Assembly (NCBI RefSeq): GCF_017916475.1
Contig: NZ_JAFMTB010000001.1
Span: forward strand, 682,001 to 746,000
DNA length: 64,000 nt
Direction of reading: 5' to 3'
Origin: Patulibacter sp. SYSU D01012
GTDB lineage: Bacteria > Actinomycetota > Thermoleophilia > Solirubrobacterales > Solirubrobacteraceae
Below, one piece after another: positions 1-8,866 of this stretch. Positions within the stretch are counted from its first letter, which is position 1. Each line of letters starts with the position of its first letter. The notes under the pieces were generated by a model. That model was not told where the DNA came from. It did not search any database and saw nothing but the letters and a program-made list of their open reading frames with translations. The position numbers and the translations under genes are program-made.

Positions 1-670
1 GGCGGCCGAGCTGACGAAGCTGGCCGAGACGACGTACCGCGACCTGAACATCGCGTTCGCGAACGAGCTCGCCCGCCACGCCGACGTCATCGGCGTGGAC
101 GTCGACGCGGTCATCGACGCGGCCAACAGCCAGCCGTTCAGCCACATCCACCGCCCGGGCGTCGCCGTCGGCGGCCACTGCATCCCGGTCTACCCGCGCT
201 TCTACCTGGAGGGCGACCCCGACGCGACGCTGCCCCGCGCCGCGCGGGCGGTCAACGAGGCGATGCCGGCCTACGCGGTCGAGCTGCTCTCCGGCCTGCT
301 CGGAGACCTGGACGGCCGGCGCGTGCTCGTGCTCGGCGCCGCGTACCGCGGCGGCGTGAAGGAGACCGCGTTCTCGGGCGTCTTCGCCCTGCGCGACGCG
401 CTCGCCGCCGCCGGCGCGGTCCCGGTCGTCGCCGATCCGCTCTACGCCGACGACGAGCTGCGGGCGCACGGCCTGGAGCCGTGGGACGGCGGGCCCGTCG
501 ACGGCGCCGTCGTCCAGGCGGACCACGCGCCGTACCGCGCGCTGCGCCCCGAGGACCTGCCGGGCGTGCGCGGGGTGGTCGACGGACGCGGCGTGCTCGA
601 CGTGGAGGCGTGGCGGGCGGCGGGCGTGCCCGTGCGCCGCATCGGCCGCGACGCCCGCCGGCCGGACTGA
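1..670 (+). CDS. Nucleotide-sugar dehydrogenase, C-terminal part (WecC/WbpA type)
   Basis: This is the 3' part of a UDP-sugar 6-dehydrogenase that begins left of the window; 222 codons are visible, read from base 2. The family oxidises the C6 hydroxyl of a UDP-sugar to a uronic acid using NAD in the cytoplasm. The visible part has the central-domain motif GGHCIPVYP around base 172, which carries the catalytic cysteine, and then a C-terminal Rossmann-like UDP-binding domain (VLVLGAAYRGGVKE, then a terminal VVDGRGVLD). The GGHCIPV form is typical of UDP-N-acetylmannosamine or UDP-GlcNAc dehydrogenases rather than of UDP-glucose dehydrogenases (GGSCFPKD). The exact substrate is not decided by the visible part. 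It fits as the uronic-acid supplier for the polysaccharide locus to its right. Confidence 0.88.
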   Translation, partial: AAELTKLAETTYRDLNIAFANELARHADVIGVDVDAVIDAANSQPFSHIHRPGVAVGGHCIPVYPRFYLEGDPDATLPRAARAVNEAMPAYAVELLSGLLGDLDGRRVLVLGAAYRGGVKETAFSGVFALRDALAAAGAVPVVADPLYADDELRAHGLEPWDGGPVDGAVVQADHAPYRALRPEDLPGVRGVVDGRGVLDVEAWRAAGVPVRRIGRDARRPD

Positions 671-894
671 TCCGCGGCCGGGCGCGCGGCCCCGGGCCGG
701 CGGGCCGCCCGCCGCGCCCGGGCCGCCGGACGTCCGGAGCGCCCTCGTCCCCGGCACGGGCGCGCGACGAGCCGTCAGGATGGAGCGGCGCCCGTGCTGG
801 GTACAGGGACGCCGCACGCGGCCCGGGGCGGGTGTCCGCGCGCGCCGGCCACGCCGCCCGCGAGGCCGTCGATCTCTACCGTGCGTGGACCCGC
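671..894. other. Intergenic spacer with GC-rich inverted repeats
   Basis: This spacer lies between the dehydrogenase and the next co-directional glycosyltransferase. Bases 678-725 are almost pure G and C and contain imperfect self-complementary segments that could act as a terminator-like structure. I cannot identify a convincing promoter or a small gene here; the reading frames crossing it are shadows. Confidence 0.3.
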
Positions 895-1947
895 GTGAGC
901 CGCATCACCATCCTCATCCTCTCCGTCAACGAGGCGCCGCTCCTGCGGTGGTCGCTCCCCGCCGCGTGCGCGCAGGGCGCCGACGAGGTCGTGGTCATCG
1001 ACGACGCGTGCACGGACGCGACGCCGGAGCTGTGCGAGCAGTTCGGCGCGCGCCGACTACGGCTGACCCGCCGGCGCGGCTACGCCGCCGCGATGAACGC
1101 CGGCCTGGCCGCCTGCGGCGGGGACTGGATCCTGTGGTGCAACGCCGACTGCGTCCTGGCGGAGGGGTTCCTCGACGCGCTGCGCCCGCACCTGGACAGC
1201 CCGACGCTGGGCTCCGTCGTCCCGCGGCTGCTGCGCGCGACGGGGATGGCGCCCGAGCACCGCACGCACGAGATCGACGCCGCCGGCCTGACGATCGACC
1301 ACCGCCGTCGCTCGACGCTCGTCGGCCACGGCGAGCCGCTGGAGCGCTACGCCCGCACCGGCCCCGCGTTCGGCGGCGACGGCGCCTGCGTCCTGTACCG
1401 CCGCGCGTGCCTGGACGAGTGCGCGATGGGCCTGGAGGTGCTGGACGAGGACATGGGCCTGTGGGCGACCGACGCCGACCTGGCGTGGCGGGCGCAGCTG
1501 CTGGGCTGGGACGCCCGCTACGAGCCGCGCGCCGTCGCCTGGCACCGCCGCTTCGACCACTCCGGCGACTCCCGCGCCGACCGCGCGCACCGGCGGCTGC
1601 AGTTCCGCAACCGCCTGCTGATGGTGGTGAAGAACGAGACGCCGGCGGGGCTGGCCCGGTCCCTCGGCTGGGCGCTCGCGCACGAGGCGGGGGCGCTCGC
1701 GCGGGCCCTGACGGTCGAGCCGTTCCTGCTGCGCGGGTACCTGGACGTGCTCGGCGAGCTGCCCGCGGCCCGCCGCCGGCGGCGCTGGGTGCAGGCCCGT
1801 CGCCGCGCCGCGCGCCGCGACCGCTCGTCCGGCCGCCGGCCGCGTCCGCCGCGTCCGCCGTTCGGCCTGCGTCCGCCCGCGGCCGAGCCGACGATCGGCG
1901 CCGCCGCCGAGGGCGCCGCGGGCGGGCAGCCCCAGCCGACCGCCTAG
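895..1947 (+). CDS. Glycosyltransferase family 2
   Basis: A 350-residue inverting GT-A glycosyltransferase, probably adding a sugar from a nucleotide donor to a lipid-linked or surface glycan at the cytoplasmic face. The GTG start begins directly with the nucleotide-binding strand SRITILILSVNE. The IDDACTDAT motif at residues 35-43 and the NAD variant of the DXD metal site at 83-85 (WCNADC) are visible, and a later DADLAWRAQ segment resembles the acceptor/base region. The last 60 residues are Arg/Pro/Ala-rich and probably disordered. Earlier in-frame starts exist, but the fold begins at 895. The stop overlaps the stop of the convergent next gene by 4 bases. Donor and acceptor cannot be read from sequence. 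Confidence 0.87.
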   Translation: MSRITILILSVNEAPLLRWSLPAACAQGADEVVVIDDACTDATPELCEQFGARRLRLTRRRGYAAAMNAGLAACGGDWILWCNADCVLAEGFLDALRPHLDSPTLGSVVPRLLRATGMAPEHRTHEIDAAGLTIDHRRRSTLVGHGEPLERYARTGPAFGGDGACVLYRRACLDECAMGLEVLDEDMGLWATDADLAWRAQLLGWDARYEPRAVAWHRRFDHSGDSRADRAHRRLQFRNRLLMVVKNETPAGLARSLGWALAHEAGALARALTVEPFLLRGYLDVLGELPAARRRRRWVQARRRAARRDRSSGRRPRPPRPPFGLRPPAAEPTIGAAAEGAAGGQPQPTA

Positions 1948-2609
1948 CCGCGGTCGACGGTCCGCACCGACGGGCCGAAGCGGATCGCCATGTCGCGCAG
2001 CACGGCGCTGCCGAGCTGCCGAGCGCCGCGCAGGTACGCGAGCGGCCCCACCGCGGGGAACTCCCAGCGCGTGCGGGCGGGGTGCATCCGCGCGAGCGCC
2101 TGCACCTCGGCGAACGTCGTCGCCCCGTCCAGGTGCTGCGCCGTCGGCATCGGCACGCGCCGCCACCCCGGCAGCCGGGGGCCCTGGCGGGCCGTCGCGT
2201 TCGCCAGCGGGACGCCGTCCGCGGCGGCGCGCGCGGTGATCGGCCCCGACCACGTCTGGGCGAACGTCGCCAGGCCCTTCGGGATCCCCCACAGCGCGCG
2301 GCCCCCCGCGACCGAGGCCGGGCTGTCGACCCAGATCTGCGGGATCGACGCGACGGGCACCAGCCCACGGCGCCCCGCGACCGCGACCAGCAGCTCGTCG
2401 TACGTCAGCACGCTGCCCGCCTCGTAGCGCACGAACGCCGTGAAGACGAGGGCGTCGCCGCCGACCCGCAGCGGCCGCACGTCCGCCGGCACGACGTCGC
2501 CCGTCACCGCCGCGACGGCACCGGCGTCGACCCGCCACAGCGTCGCCAGCATGCTGCCGCCGAGGTGCCACGGCTCCGGCGGGTACTCGGCGGTGACCGG
2601 CAGCGTCAT
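1944..2609 (-). CDS. Acetoacetate decarboxylase-like protein (ADC fold)
   Basis: A 221-residue protein matching the acetoacetate decarboxylase-like superfamily. A lysine sits at 111 in GIPKGL, the position of the Schiff-base lysine (Lys115 in the clostridial enzyme), preceded by the conserved YDELLV segment at 70-75. The family includes true decarboxylases and many enzymes that act on other keto acids or ketides, so the reaction is open. It is the last gene of a minus-strand run of glycosyltransferases, 38 bases after the one before it, so it may simply be co-transcribed. A role in the polysaccharide pathway is not obvious. Confidence 0.75.
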   Translation of the reverse strand: MTLPVTAEYPPEPWHLGGSMLATLWRVDAGAVAAVTGDVVPADVRPLRVGGDALVFTAFVRYEAGSVLTYDELLVAVAGRRGLVPVASIPQIWVDSPASVAGGRALWGIPKGLATFAQTWSGPITARAAADGVPLANATARQGPRLPGWRRVPMPTAQHLDGATTFAEVQALARMHPARTRWEFPAVGPLAYLRGARQLGSAVLRDMAIRFGPSVRTVDRG

Positions 2610-2647
2610 GGCGCGATCCTACGGGCGGCACGGCGTGCCGGGAAGGG

Positions 2648-3580
2648 CTACGCGAGCTCGCGGTACACGGCCCACGTCGCCCGGCCGACGTCCTGCCAGC
2701 TCCACGACGGCGGGGGCGGCGCCGGGCGACGCAGGCCCTCGGCGGTGCGGACCAGGGCGGCGACGTCGTCGCGGGGGACGAACGCCGCACGCACGCCCAG
2801 CACCTCGCGCAGGGCCGGCTGGTCGGCGCAGGCGACGGGGCAGCCGCACGCCAGCGCCTCGACCGCCGGCAGGCCGAAGCCCTCGTCCTGCGACGGCAGC
2901 ACGAGCGCGTGCGCGGCGCTGTAGAGCGTCGCCAGGTCGTCGTCGGAGACCTCGCCGGTCACGTGCACGCCGGGCCGCGCGCGCAGCTCGTCCGTCCAGG
3001 CGCCCGCGGGGCCGACGAGCACGAGCGGCAGCGTCCGGGGCGCCGCGGCCAGCTCGCGCACCCGCTTGCGGGGGTCCGGGCGCCGCATCCCGCCGACCCA
3101 CAGCAGGAAGTCGCCGGGCAGCCGCAGCCGCTGGCGCAGCGCCACGACGGCCTCGTCCGGGGCGGGCCCGAAGACGGGGTCGGGGGCCTCGTGGATGGTC
3201 CGCAGGCGCTCCTCGCGCACGCCCAGGTGCTCCACGACGTCGCGGGCCACCGCGGCCGTCGGCACGATCACGCGATCGACGTGCGGGATGGCGAGGTAGC
3301 GCAGGCGGAAGCGGACGCCGGTGCGCAGGTAGTCCTGGCGGCGCTTGAGGGGGACGACGTCGTGGAGCGTGACGACGCGGTGGCGGCCGGCGCGCAGCAG
3401 CGCCCCCTCCAGCCACGGGCTGTGGAAGACGTCGGCGTCGCCGCGCCGGGTCGCGCCGCGCACCTCGACGATCTCGTCGTCCGGATCCGCGGTCGTGCGC
3501 AGCGCGTCGACGAGGCACCGGACGTACCGCGCGACCCCGCGGACGTCGGCGGCGCCCCGCGTGTCGACGGCCACCCTCAC
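2648..3580 (-). CDS. Glycosyltransferase family 4 (GT-B)
   Basis: A 310-residue retaining glycosyltransferase of the group-1 family. It has the donor-site E-x7-E motif (E233 to E241 in EGFGLPAVEA) and the usual C-terminal Rossmann fold with LLWVGG before a Lys/Arg pair. Its N-terminal domain starts VRVAVDTRGAADVRGVARYVR, the usual opening of this group. The GTG start at 3580 overlaps the TGA of the upstream gene (GTGA), so translation is probably coupled. A longer frame extends upstream, but it lies inside the neighbouring gene in another frame. It probably acts at the inner membrane face on a polyprenyl-linked glycan; the linkage is unknown. Confidence 0.88.
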   Translation of the reverse strand: MRVAVDTRGAADVRGVARYVRCLVDALRTTADPDDEIVEVRGATRRGDADVFHSPWLEGALLRAGRHRVVTLHDVVPLKRRQDYLRTGVRFRLRYLAIPHVDRVIVPTAAVARDVVEHLGVREERLRTIHEAPDPVFGPAPDEAVVALRQRLRLPGDFLLWVGGMRRPDPRKRVRELAAAPRTLPLVLVGPAGAWTDELRARPGVHVTGEVSDDDLATLYSAAHALVLPSQDEGFGLPAVEALACGCPVACADQPALREVLGVRAAFVPRDDVAALVRTAEGLRRPAPPPPSWSWQDVGRATWAVYRELA

Positions 3581-4752
3581 CGGGGCTCGTCTCGCCCCGG
3601 GTGGGCGGCGGCGGGCGCGTCGGCGGCGGCCCCGGCGGGCGCGCTGTCGCGGCCCGACGCCGGGTCCAGGACGACGTGGAGGCGGTCCGCCACCGCGTCC
3701 ACCGCGAACCGGCGGCCGGACCGACGGCACGCGTCGACGAGGAACGGGCCGTTCCGCAGCGCCCACACGATGCCGTGCGCGAGCGAGTCGGGATCGGCGG
3801 GCGGCACGAGCCGGCCCGTCGTGCCGTCGTCGACGACGTCGAGGTGGCCGCCCACCGCGGTCGCCACGACCGGCACGCCGAGCGCCTGCGCCTGCGCGGC
3901 GCGGGTCGGGAACGCCTCGGCCCGCGCCGGGCAGACGAGGACGTCCAGGTGCCGCAGCAGCCCGGGCGCGTCGGCGGGCCCGGCCCAGCGGTCCAGCCCT
4001 GCGGCGGTCGCGCGGCGGGCCAGCAGCCGCGCCTGGCGCGGCGTGGCGCTGCCGCCGTGCTCGCCGACGAACACGATCCGGGCGCGCGGCACCTGGTCGC
4101 GGACGCGATCGGCGGCGGCGACCAGGTCGAGCGGCGCGGTGCGCGGCTCGAGCGGGCCGACGAAGCCCACCACGGGGCGCTCGTCCGCGGCCCACGGCGC
4201 GACGACGGGCGGCGGCTCGAGCAGCACCGGCCGGCCGACGGCCCGGACGTCGCGGCCGACCGCCCGGCCGACCGCGGTCGCGGTCGCGGCGCTGTCGGCG
4301 ACGAGCGCGTCGGCGGCGGCCCAGCCCCGCGGGGCGCGCGCCGGCGTCTCGGCGATCCGCAGGACGGTGCGCGGCGGGCGACCGGGGGCGGGGCGGCGGC
4401 GCAGGCGGTCGCCCACCAGCGCGGACGCGGCGGCCAGCCCGGCGCCGCGCAGAGCGGGCAGCAGGCGGGCGGCGACGGGGCCGTCGAGGAGCACGACGTC
4501 GTGCTCGGCGGCCAGCGCCCGCGCCTCGGCGAAGGCCAGCGGCGCCGACGCGGCCCCGCGCACGCCGGGCGGGCCGCCGACGCCCAACCGGCGCCAGGCG
4601 ACGCCGTCGGGCGCCTCGGGCGGGCGCCGGCCCGACGGCCCGGTCATGGTGATCCGCCAGCCGCGGTCGACGAGCGCCGGCGCGGCGCGCAGCAGCGCGC
4701 GCTCGGCGTCGCCGGGCCGGTCGACCGCGTGCACCACCAGGAGGGAGGGCAT
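3577..4752 (-). CDS. Glycosyltransferase family 4 with altered E-x7-E motif
   Basis: A 391-residue GT-B protein starting MPSLLVVHAVDRPGDAERALL. The C-terminal domain is typical (VVGFVGPLEPRTAPLDLV, then RIVFVGEHGG, then a donor-site helix). In place of the canonical E-x7-E the sequence reads E279-AFPTRAA-Q287, so the second glutamate, which usually contacts the donor sugar, is a glutamine. This might change the donor or weaken activity. The N-terminal domain is rich in Ala/Arg. It precedes 2648-3580 with a 4-base overlap and follows the membrane polymerase by 55 bases, consistent with one operon. Confidence 0.82.
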   Translation of the reverse strand: MPSLLVVHAVDRPGDAERALLRAAPALVDRGWRITMTGPSGRRPPEAPDGVAWRRLGVGGPPGVRGAASAPLAFAEARALAAEHDVVLLDGPVAARLLPALRGAGLAAASALVGDRLRRRPAPGRPPRTVLRIAETPARAPRGWAAADALVADSAATATAVGRAVGRDVRAVGRPVLLEPPPVVAPWAADERPVVGFVGPLEPRTAPLDLVAAADRVRDQVPRARIVFVGEHGGSATPRQARLLARRATAAGLDRWAGPADAPGLLRHLDVLVCPARAEAFPTRAAQAQALGVPVVATAVGGHLDVVDDGTTGRLVPPADPDSLAHGIVWALRNGPFLVDACRRSGRRFAVDAVADRLHVVLDPASGRDSAPAGAAADAPAAAHPGRDEPR

Positions 4753-4807
4753 CGACCCGAAGGCTAGTGCCCCGGGGCGCCCCGGTGGGCAGGCTGGTCG
4801 CGGGGCG

Positions 4808-7015
4808 CTACGGGGCGGCGGGCGCGGTCGTCGTGCTCGCGGCCCCGGCGGCGCCCGGGGCGGTGCCGCCCGCGGCCGCGGCGGCCTGCTCGCCGCCGGC
4901 CTTCTTGGCCTGCTCGAGCTGTAGGCGGCGGGTGGCGGTGATGGCGATCAGGTTGGCGTCGCGGCTGGTCGGCGCCATCTTGAGCGCCACGCCGACGGCC
5001 TGCAGCGCGGCGAGCGGCCGCTCGGCGGTGTCGAGCTCGAACTCGGCCAGCCGCTGCCAGGTCGTGGGGACGGCGGGCTCCAGGTCGATGGCCTCGCGGT
5101 ACAGCCGGCGGGCGCCGTCGACGTCGCCGCGGCGCACGCGGACGCTCGCCTGGACGTACCGCGCGTCCGTCGACAGGGGGTCCAGGTCGCGGGCGTCCTG
5201 CGCGTGGCGCTCCGCCGCCGCGACGTCGTTCGCCCCGAGCGCCTCGAAGGCGGCGTCCTGCGCGCGCTCCGAGCGCCACGGCAGCGTGATCGACACGCAG
5301 GCGGCGACGGTGACCGCGGCCGCCAGGACGGCCACGGCCGTGCGCGGCGAGGCCAGGCGCAGCGGCGGGCGCTCGCCCAGGCCGCCGCCCGCGAACGCCG
5401 CCTCGGCGCCGCGGCCGACGACCCACCCGGCCAGCAGCATCACCGGGACGGTCACGCCGGGCAGGAACCACGTCCAGTCCGCGAACGAGGAGACCGCGAA
5501 CGCGGCGACGACGCCGACGGCCGCGGCGACGCCGTCGCGCTCGGCCGTCCGGGAGCCGCCGCGCAGCGGCCCCCACAGCCCGAGCGCACGGCTGGCGGCC
5601 GCGACGAACGCGAGCGCCAGCGCCAGCTGCACCGCCATGCCGATCCAGCCCAGGTCGGCGAGCGTCTGCGGGATCCAGCCGTGGGCGTGCTTGGCCACCT
5701 GGCCGTTCGTCGCGCCGCGGATGCGCGACTGCACGGCCCCGAAGCCGCCGGCGCCGACGCCGTGGGTGGGCTGCAGCTCGAACAGGTCGATGCCCTGCCG
5801 CCAGTACGTCGACCGGGCGGAGCTGGCCTCGGTCAGGCGGGACGGGTCGCCCGACGGGAGCGCGACCGTCGGGTCGGTCAGCTGCTTGTACGCGTTGGTG
5901 ATCGAGCCCGTCAGGCCGCGCTCGCTCGTGGCCAGGACGCCGACGCCGGCGAGCGGGACGAGCGCGACGGCCACCGCCACCACGACGCCCAGGCGCCGGC
6001 GCTCCTCCGTGCGGAAGCCGGCGAAGACGGTCGCGAACTCGACGACGAGCCCGATGACGAGCAGGAAGACGAGCGCCGAGAGCAGCAGCACGCCGAACTC
6101 GGCGCCCGCGGTCTCGCGCGCGGCGAAGACGACGCGGTCGGTCGACAGGTCGGCCTTCGCGAACGCCCAGATGCCGACGAAGCCGCCGCCGAGCACGCCG
6201 ACGACGAGGATGAGGAGGCTGTGCAGGCGCCGCGGGGCCAGCACGATCCAGACGAGGGACCCGACGGCGGCGGCCAGCAGCGCGCCGCGCGAGTACGTCT
6301 GGAGGAGCGTGATCACCGCGAGCGCGGCGATCGGGTACGCCGTCGCGTTGAGCGGCCGGTAGCCCTCGCGGCGCGTGCCGAGCCACAGCGCGAGGACCAG
6401 GCAGAAGGTCGCGATCGCCCCGACGCCGTTCCAGTAGCCGATCGGGGCCTGCAGGCGCGCGAAGACCTGCTCGAGCGGCACGTCGGTCGGGAAGACCTTC
6501 GACCCCAGACCGACGGCGCAGATCACCGTCGTGCCGAGCAGCACGCCGCCGAGCGGCGCCTGCCAGCGGCCCGGCGCCAGGCGGGCGGCCGCCGCGCCGC
6601 CGGCCATCACGGCCACGTACGCGAGCGTGCGATTGGTCTCGAACCACGAGCCGTCGGGAGCGACGGACCAGCCGATCGACAGCCCGGTCACGAGCACGAG
6701 CGCGGCCGCGCCGAGCAGCGTCCCGGCGCCCCAGGGCCGCGAGGTGCGGCGCGCCAGGAGCGCGGTGACGACGCACAGCAGACCGGAGAGGACGGTCAGG
6801 GCCAGCAGCGGCGGCGTGGTGGCGGAGACGTTGCTGCCGGTCTTCGCCTCGGTCACCGTCCACAGCAGCAGCGCGGCGACGAGCAGCACCCACGGGGCGT
6901 CGCCGGTCAGCACGCCGGGCACGCGGCGGCGGCGCGCGGCCGGACCGTCCGCGGGGACGGTCCGGGGGAAGCTGGGGGAGGGCGGAGCCGCGGGGGCGGC
7001 GGGCTCAGCGGCCAC
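4808..7015 (-). CDS. O-antigen polymerase/ligase-like membrane protein with TPR tail
   Basis: A 735-residue protein from a GTG start. Its first 60 residues are Pro/Ala/Arg-rich and cytoplasmic in appearance. About 12 hydrophobic segments follow, running to around residue 540. The large extracytoplasmic loop and the HAHGWIPQTLADLGWIG segment are the hallmark of the Wzy_C (O-antigen ligase/polymerase) family. After the last membrane segment come roughly 170 residues with two or three TPR-like helical pairs (for example GDVDGARRLYREAIDLEP), a known combination in this family. It would polymerise lipid-linked repeat units or transfer a glycan on the outer face. The start overlaps the end of the upstream secreted-protein gene by 11 bases. 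It is the only polymerase-like gene in the window. Confidence 0.85.
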   Translation of the reverse strand: MAAEPAAPAAPPSPSFPRTVPADGPAARRRRVPGVLTGDAPWVLLVAALLLWTVTEAKTGSNVSATTPPLLALTVLSGLLCVVTALLARRTSRPWGAGTLLGAAALVLVTGLSIGWSVAPDGSWFETNRTLAYVAVMAGGAAAARLAPGRWQAPLGGVLLGTTVICAVGLGSKVFPTDVPLEQVFARLQAPIGYWNGVGAIATFCLVLALWLGTRREGYRPLNATAYPIAALAVITLLQTYSRGALLAAAVGSLVWIVLAPRRLHSLLILVVGVLGGGFVGIWAFAKADLSTDRVVFAARETAGAEFGVLLLSALVFLLVIGLVVEFATVFAGFRTEERRRLGVVVAVAVALVPLAGVGVLATSERGLTGSITNAYKQLTDPTVALPSGDPSRLTEASSARSTYWRQGIDLFELQPTHGVGAGGFGAVQSRIRGATNGQVAKHAHGWIPQTLADLGWIGMAVQLALALAFVAAASRALGLWGPLRGGSRTAERDGVAAAVGVVAAFAVSSFADWTWFLPGVTVPVMLLAGWVVGRGAEAAFAGGGLGERPPLRLASPRTAVAVLAAAVTVAACVSITLPWRSERAQDAAFEALGANDVAAAERHAQDARDLDPLSTDARYVQASVRVRRGDVDGARRLYREAIDLEPAVPTTWQRLAEFELDTAERPLAALQAVGVALKMAPTSRDANLIAITATRRLQLEQAKKAGGEQAAAAAGGTAPGAAGAASTTTAPAAP

Positions 7016-7670
7016 GGCGTCGGCGCAGCGCCTGGAATCCGGTGGCGCCCCCGGCGATGCACGCGGCCGCCACGCAGGCGATCAGCGTGACCAGGAGCGG
7101 GACGGGCAGCGTGGTGCGGCCCGACCCCAGGTCGTACGCGGCCGCGGGCACCTGCGCGTCGCGCAGCGCCTCCTTCGAGCTCGCGGCGGCGTCGGCCGCG
7201 GCGCGCGCGGCGACGCGCTCGGCGTCCGTCGCCTGGCCGGCCGTGCTCAGCGTCGGCTCGGGCGCCGTCTCCGTCGTCGTGCCCGCGGCGGAGGACCCGC
7301 CGCCGGAGCCGGTCGTCGTGTCGCCGCCGCCGGTGGTGGCGGACCCGCCGCCCGAGGACCCGCCGGCGCCGCCGCCGGTGCCCCCGCCGCCCGTGCCGCC
7401 CGTCGTGCCGCCGCCGTCCTTCGTGCCGCCCTTCGCCAGAGCGTTCTGCGCCCGGATGATCGTGTCGGCGCAGTCGGAGTAGTCCGCGTCGTTGCCCTCG
7501 AGGTTCTGCAGCGCCTGCTGCAGCTCCTTCGCCGTGAACTTCGTCGTCAGGGTGCCGGACCCGCACTCCTTGTAGACGCCCCGGTAGTCGGCCGAGGCCG
7601 CGGCGGGCACGACGGCGGGCGCCAGGGCGGCGGCGACGAGGAACGGGATGAGGCTGAGGCGGTTGCGCAC
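7005..7670 (-). CDS. Secreted/anchored protein with Gly-Ser-Thr linker, unknown function
   Basis: A 221-residue protein not recognised as a named family. It has an N-terminal signal peptide (MRNRLSLIPFLVAAAL, cleavage plausible after ASA), then a compact domain of about 60 residues with two cysteines (KECGSG and YSDCAD) that could form a disulfide. A 60-residue Gly/Ser/Thr linker follows, then an Ala-rich helix, and finally a hydrophobic segment followed by RRRRGR, which would anchor the C terminus in the membrane. The GTG start has a good GGGGAG ribosome site 5 bases upstream. Its place just before the polymerase suggests a surface or envelope role in the same operon, but no activity can be assigned. 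Confidence 0.78.
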   Translation of the reverse strand: MRNRLSLIPFLVAAALAPAVVPAAASADYRGVYKECGSGTLTTKFTAKELQQALQNLEGNDADYSDCADTIIRAQNALAKGGTKDGGGTTGGTGGGGTGGGAGGSSGGGSATTGGGDTTTGSGGGSSAAGTTTETAPEPTLSTAGQATDAERVAARAAADAAASSKEALRDAQVPAAAYDLGSGRTTLPVPLLVTLIACVAAACIAGGATGFQALRRRRGR

Positions 7671-7786
7671 GTGGTCTCCCCTTCGTGGGTGCGAGGTGGC
7701 GGAGGCGGGCAGCGCGCCGCGGTCGACGGCCCCGCGGTCAGCCCGATCAACCTAGCAACCCCCGCGCGGGGCGATCGATGCGGTGT

Positions 7787-8866
7787 CTACGCGGGCGACT
7801 CGGCGTCCCGCACCGCGGCGAGCATCCCCGCGGCCCAGGCGGCGAAGGTGAACGCCCGCACGTCGCGCCGGCCGTTCTCGCCCAGCGTCCGCGCCTCGTG
7901 GGGGGCGACCGCCAGGCGCGTGAGCGCCCGGGCCAGGTCGAGCGGGTGCGACGCCGGGACGACCAGGCCGTTGCGCTCGTGCCGCACCAGGCCGCCCGCC
8001 GCGGCGCCGACCGCGTCCGTCGCGACGACCGGCACGCCACGGTGCAGCGCCTCGTTGCAGACCAGGCCCCACGGCTCGACGAACGACGGCGTCCGCTCGG
8101 ACGGCACGCAGAGCACGTCGGAGCGGTCGAGCCAGTGCCGGACGTCCTCCGGGGGCACGGGGCCGAGCGCGCGGGCGCCCGGCAGGCCGGCGTCCGACGC
8201 CGGCTCGGGGCCCAGCAGCGTCAGCTGCGCGCCGACGGCCTCGTACAGGTTCGTCTGCCGCCAGGCGACGAGCAGGATCTCCAGGCCCTTGCCCGGGGCG
8301 TCGCGGCCGACGAACGTGATCCGGAACGGCGCGTCGGGATCCCGCGGCGGCGCGGGCGGGTCGACCCACACGGCGGGGTCGACGGCCTGCGGGGCGTCGT
8401 GGACGCGGCGGGCGCCGAGCGCGCGGACGTGCGCCGACACGTGCGGGCCGTACGTGACGACGGCGTCCGCGTCGCGCACGATGCGCCGCAGCAGCGGGCG
8501 GGCGGCGACGAAGGCGGGCGTGCGCGGCTCGTGCCACAGCGCGCTCCACAGCACGAACGGGGTGCCGCCCATCCGGGCGCCGCGCCACGCGGACGGCAGC
8601 GCGATGCGGCCGGCGGTGCCGGCCACGACGGCGCGCCAGCGGTCCCGCTGGGCGGCCAGGCGCAGGATCTGCCGCTGCTCGACGCGGTGGACGGGCACAC
8701 CCGGGTCGTCGACGGACCGGGTGAAGTGGTGGTCGCGGCCCTCGAAGACCGCCACCTCGACCGGCGCGATCTCGGCGAGCGCGCGCAGCGCGCCCACGCG
8801 CTCGGGCGGGACGCGCGAGGTGACGAGCAGGATCGGCCGGGTGCGGGACGGCACGGGCGACATCAT
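7787..8866 (-). CDS. Glycosyltransferase family 4
   Basis: A 359-residue GT-B glycosyltransferase. The donor-binding region reads EPWGLVCNEAL (E-x7-E) followed by HRGVPVVATDAVG, and the C-terminal Rossmann fold opens with FRITFVGRDAPGKGLEIL. The start is the ATG at 8866, which overlaps the TGA of the upstream glycosyltransferase (ATGA), indicating coupled translation; a second ATG follows immediately. It is probably a cytoplasmic or membrane-peripheral enzyme of polysaccharide assembly with an unknown sugar. The 116 bases after its stop lead into the secreted-protein gene at 7670 and could hold an internal promoter, although no clear -35/-10 pair is visible. Confidence 0.87.
   Translation of the reverse strand: MMSPVPSRTRPILLVTSRVPPERVGALRALAEIAPVEVAVFEGRDHHFTRSVDDPGVPVHRVEQRQILRLAAQRDRWRAVVAGTAGRIALPSAWRGARMGGTPFVLWSALWHEPRTPAFVAARPLLRRIVRDADAVVTYGPHVSAHVRALGARRVHDAPQAVDPAVWVDPPAPPRDPDAPFRITFVGRDAPGKGLEILLVAWRQTNLYEAVGAQLTLLGPEPASDAGLPGARALGPVPPEDVRHWLDRSDVLCVPSERTPSFVEPWGLVCNEALHRGVPVVATDAVGAAAGGLVRHERNGLVVPASHPLDLARALTRLAVAPHEARTLGENGRRDVRAFTFAAWAAGMLAAVRDAESPA

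Noticed and set aside
671-894. Extra glycosyltransferase N-terminal extension starting at 481
   Set aside because: The extension overlaps the dehydrogenase gene in a different frame and consists of low-complexity Arg/Pro/Gly residues; the fold begins at 895.
995-2368. Long overlapping frames on both strands throughout the window, often over 400 codons
   Set aside because: They are Arg/Pro/Ala-only translations caused by the very high GC content; they lack any domain, and the frames with recognisable motifs and normal codon use cover the same DNA.
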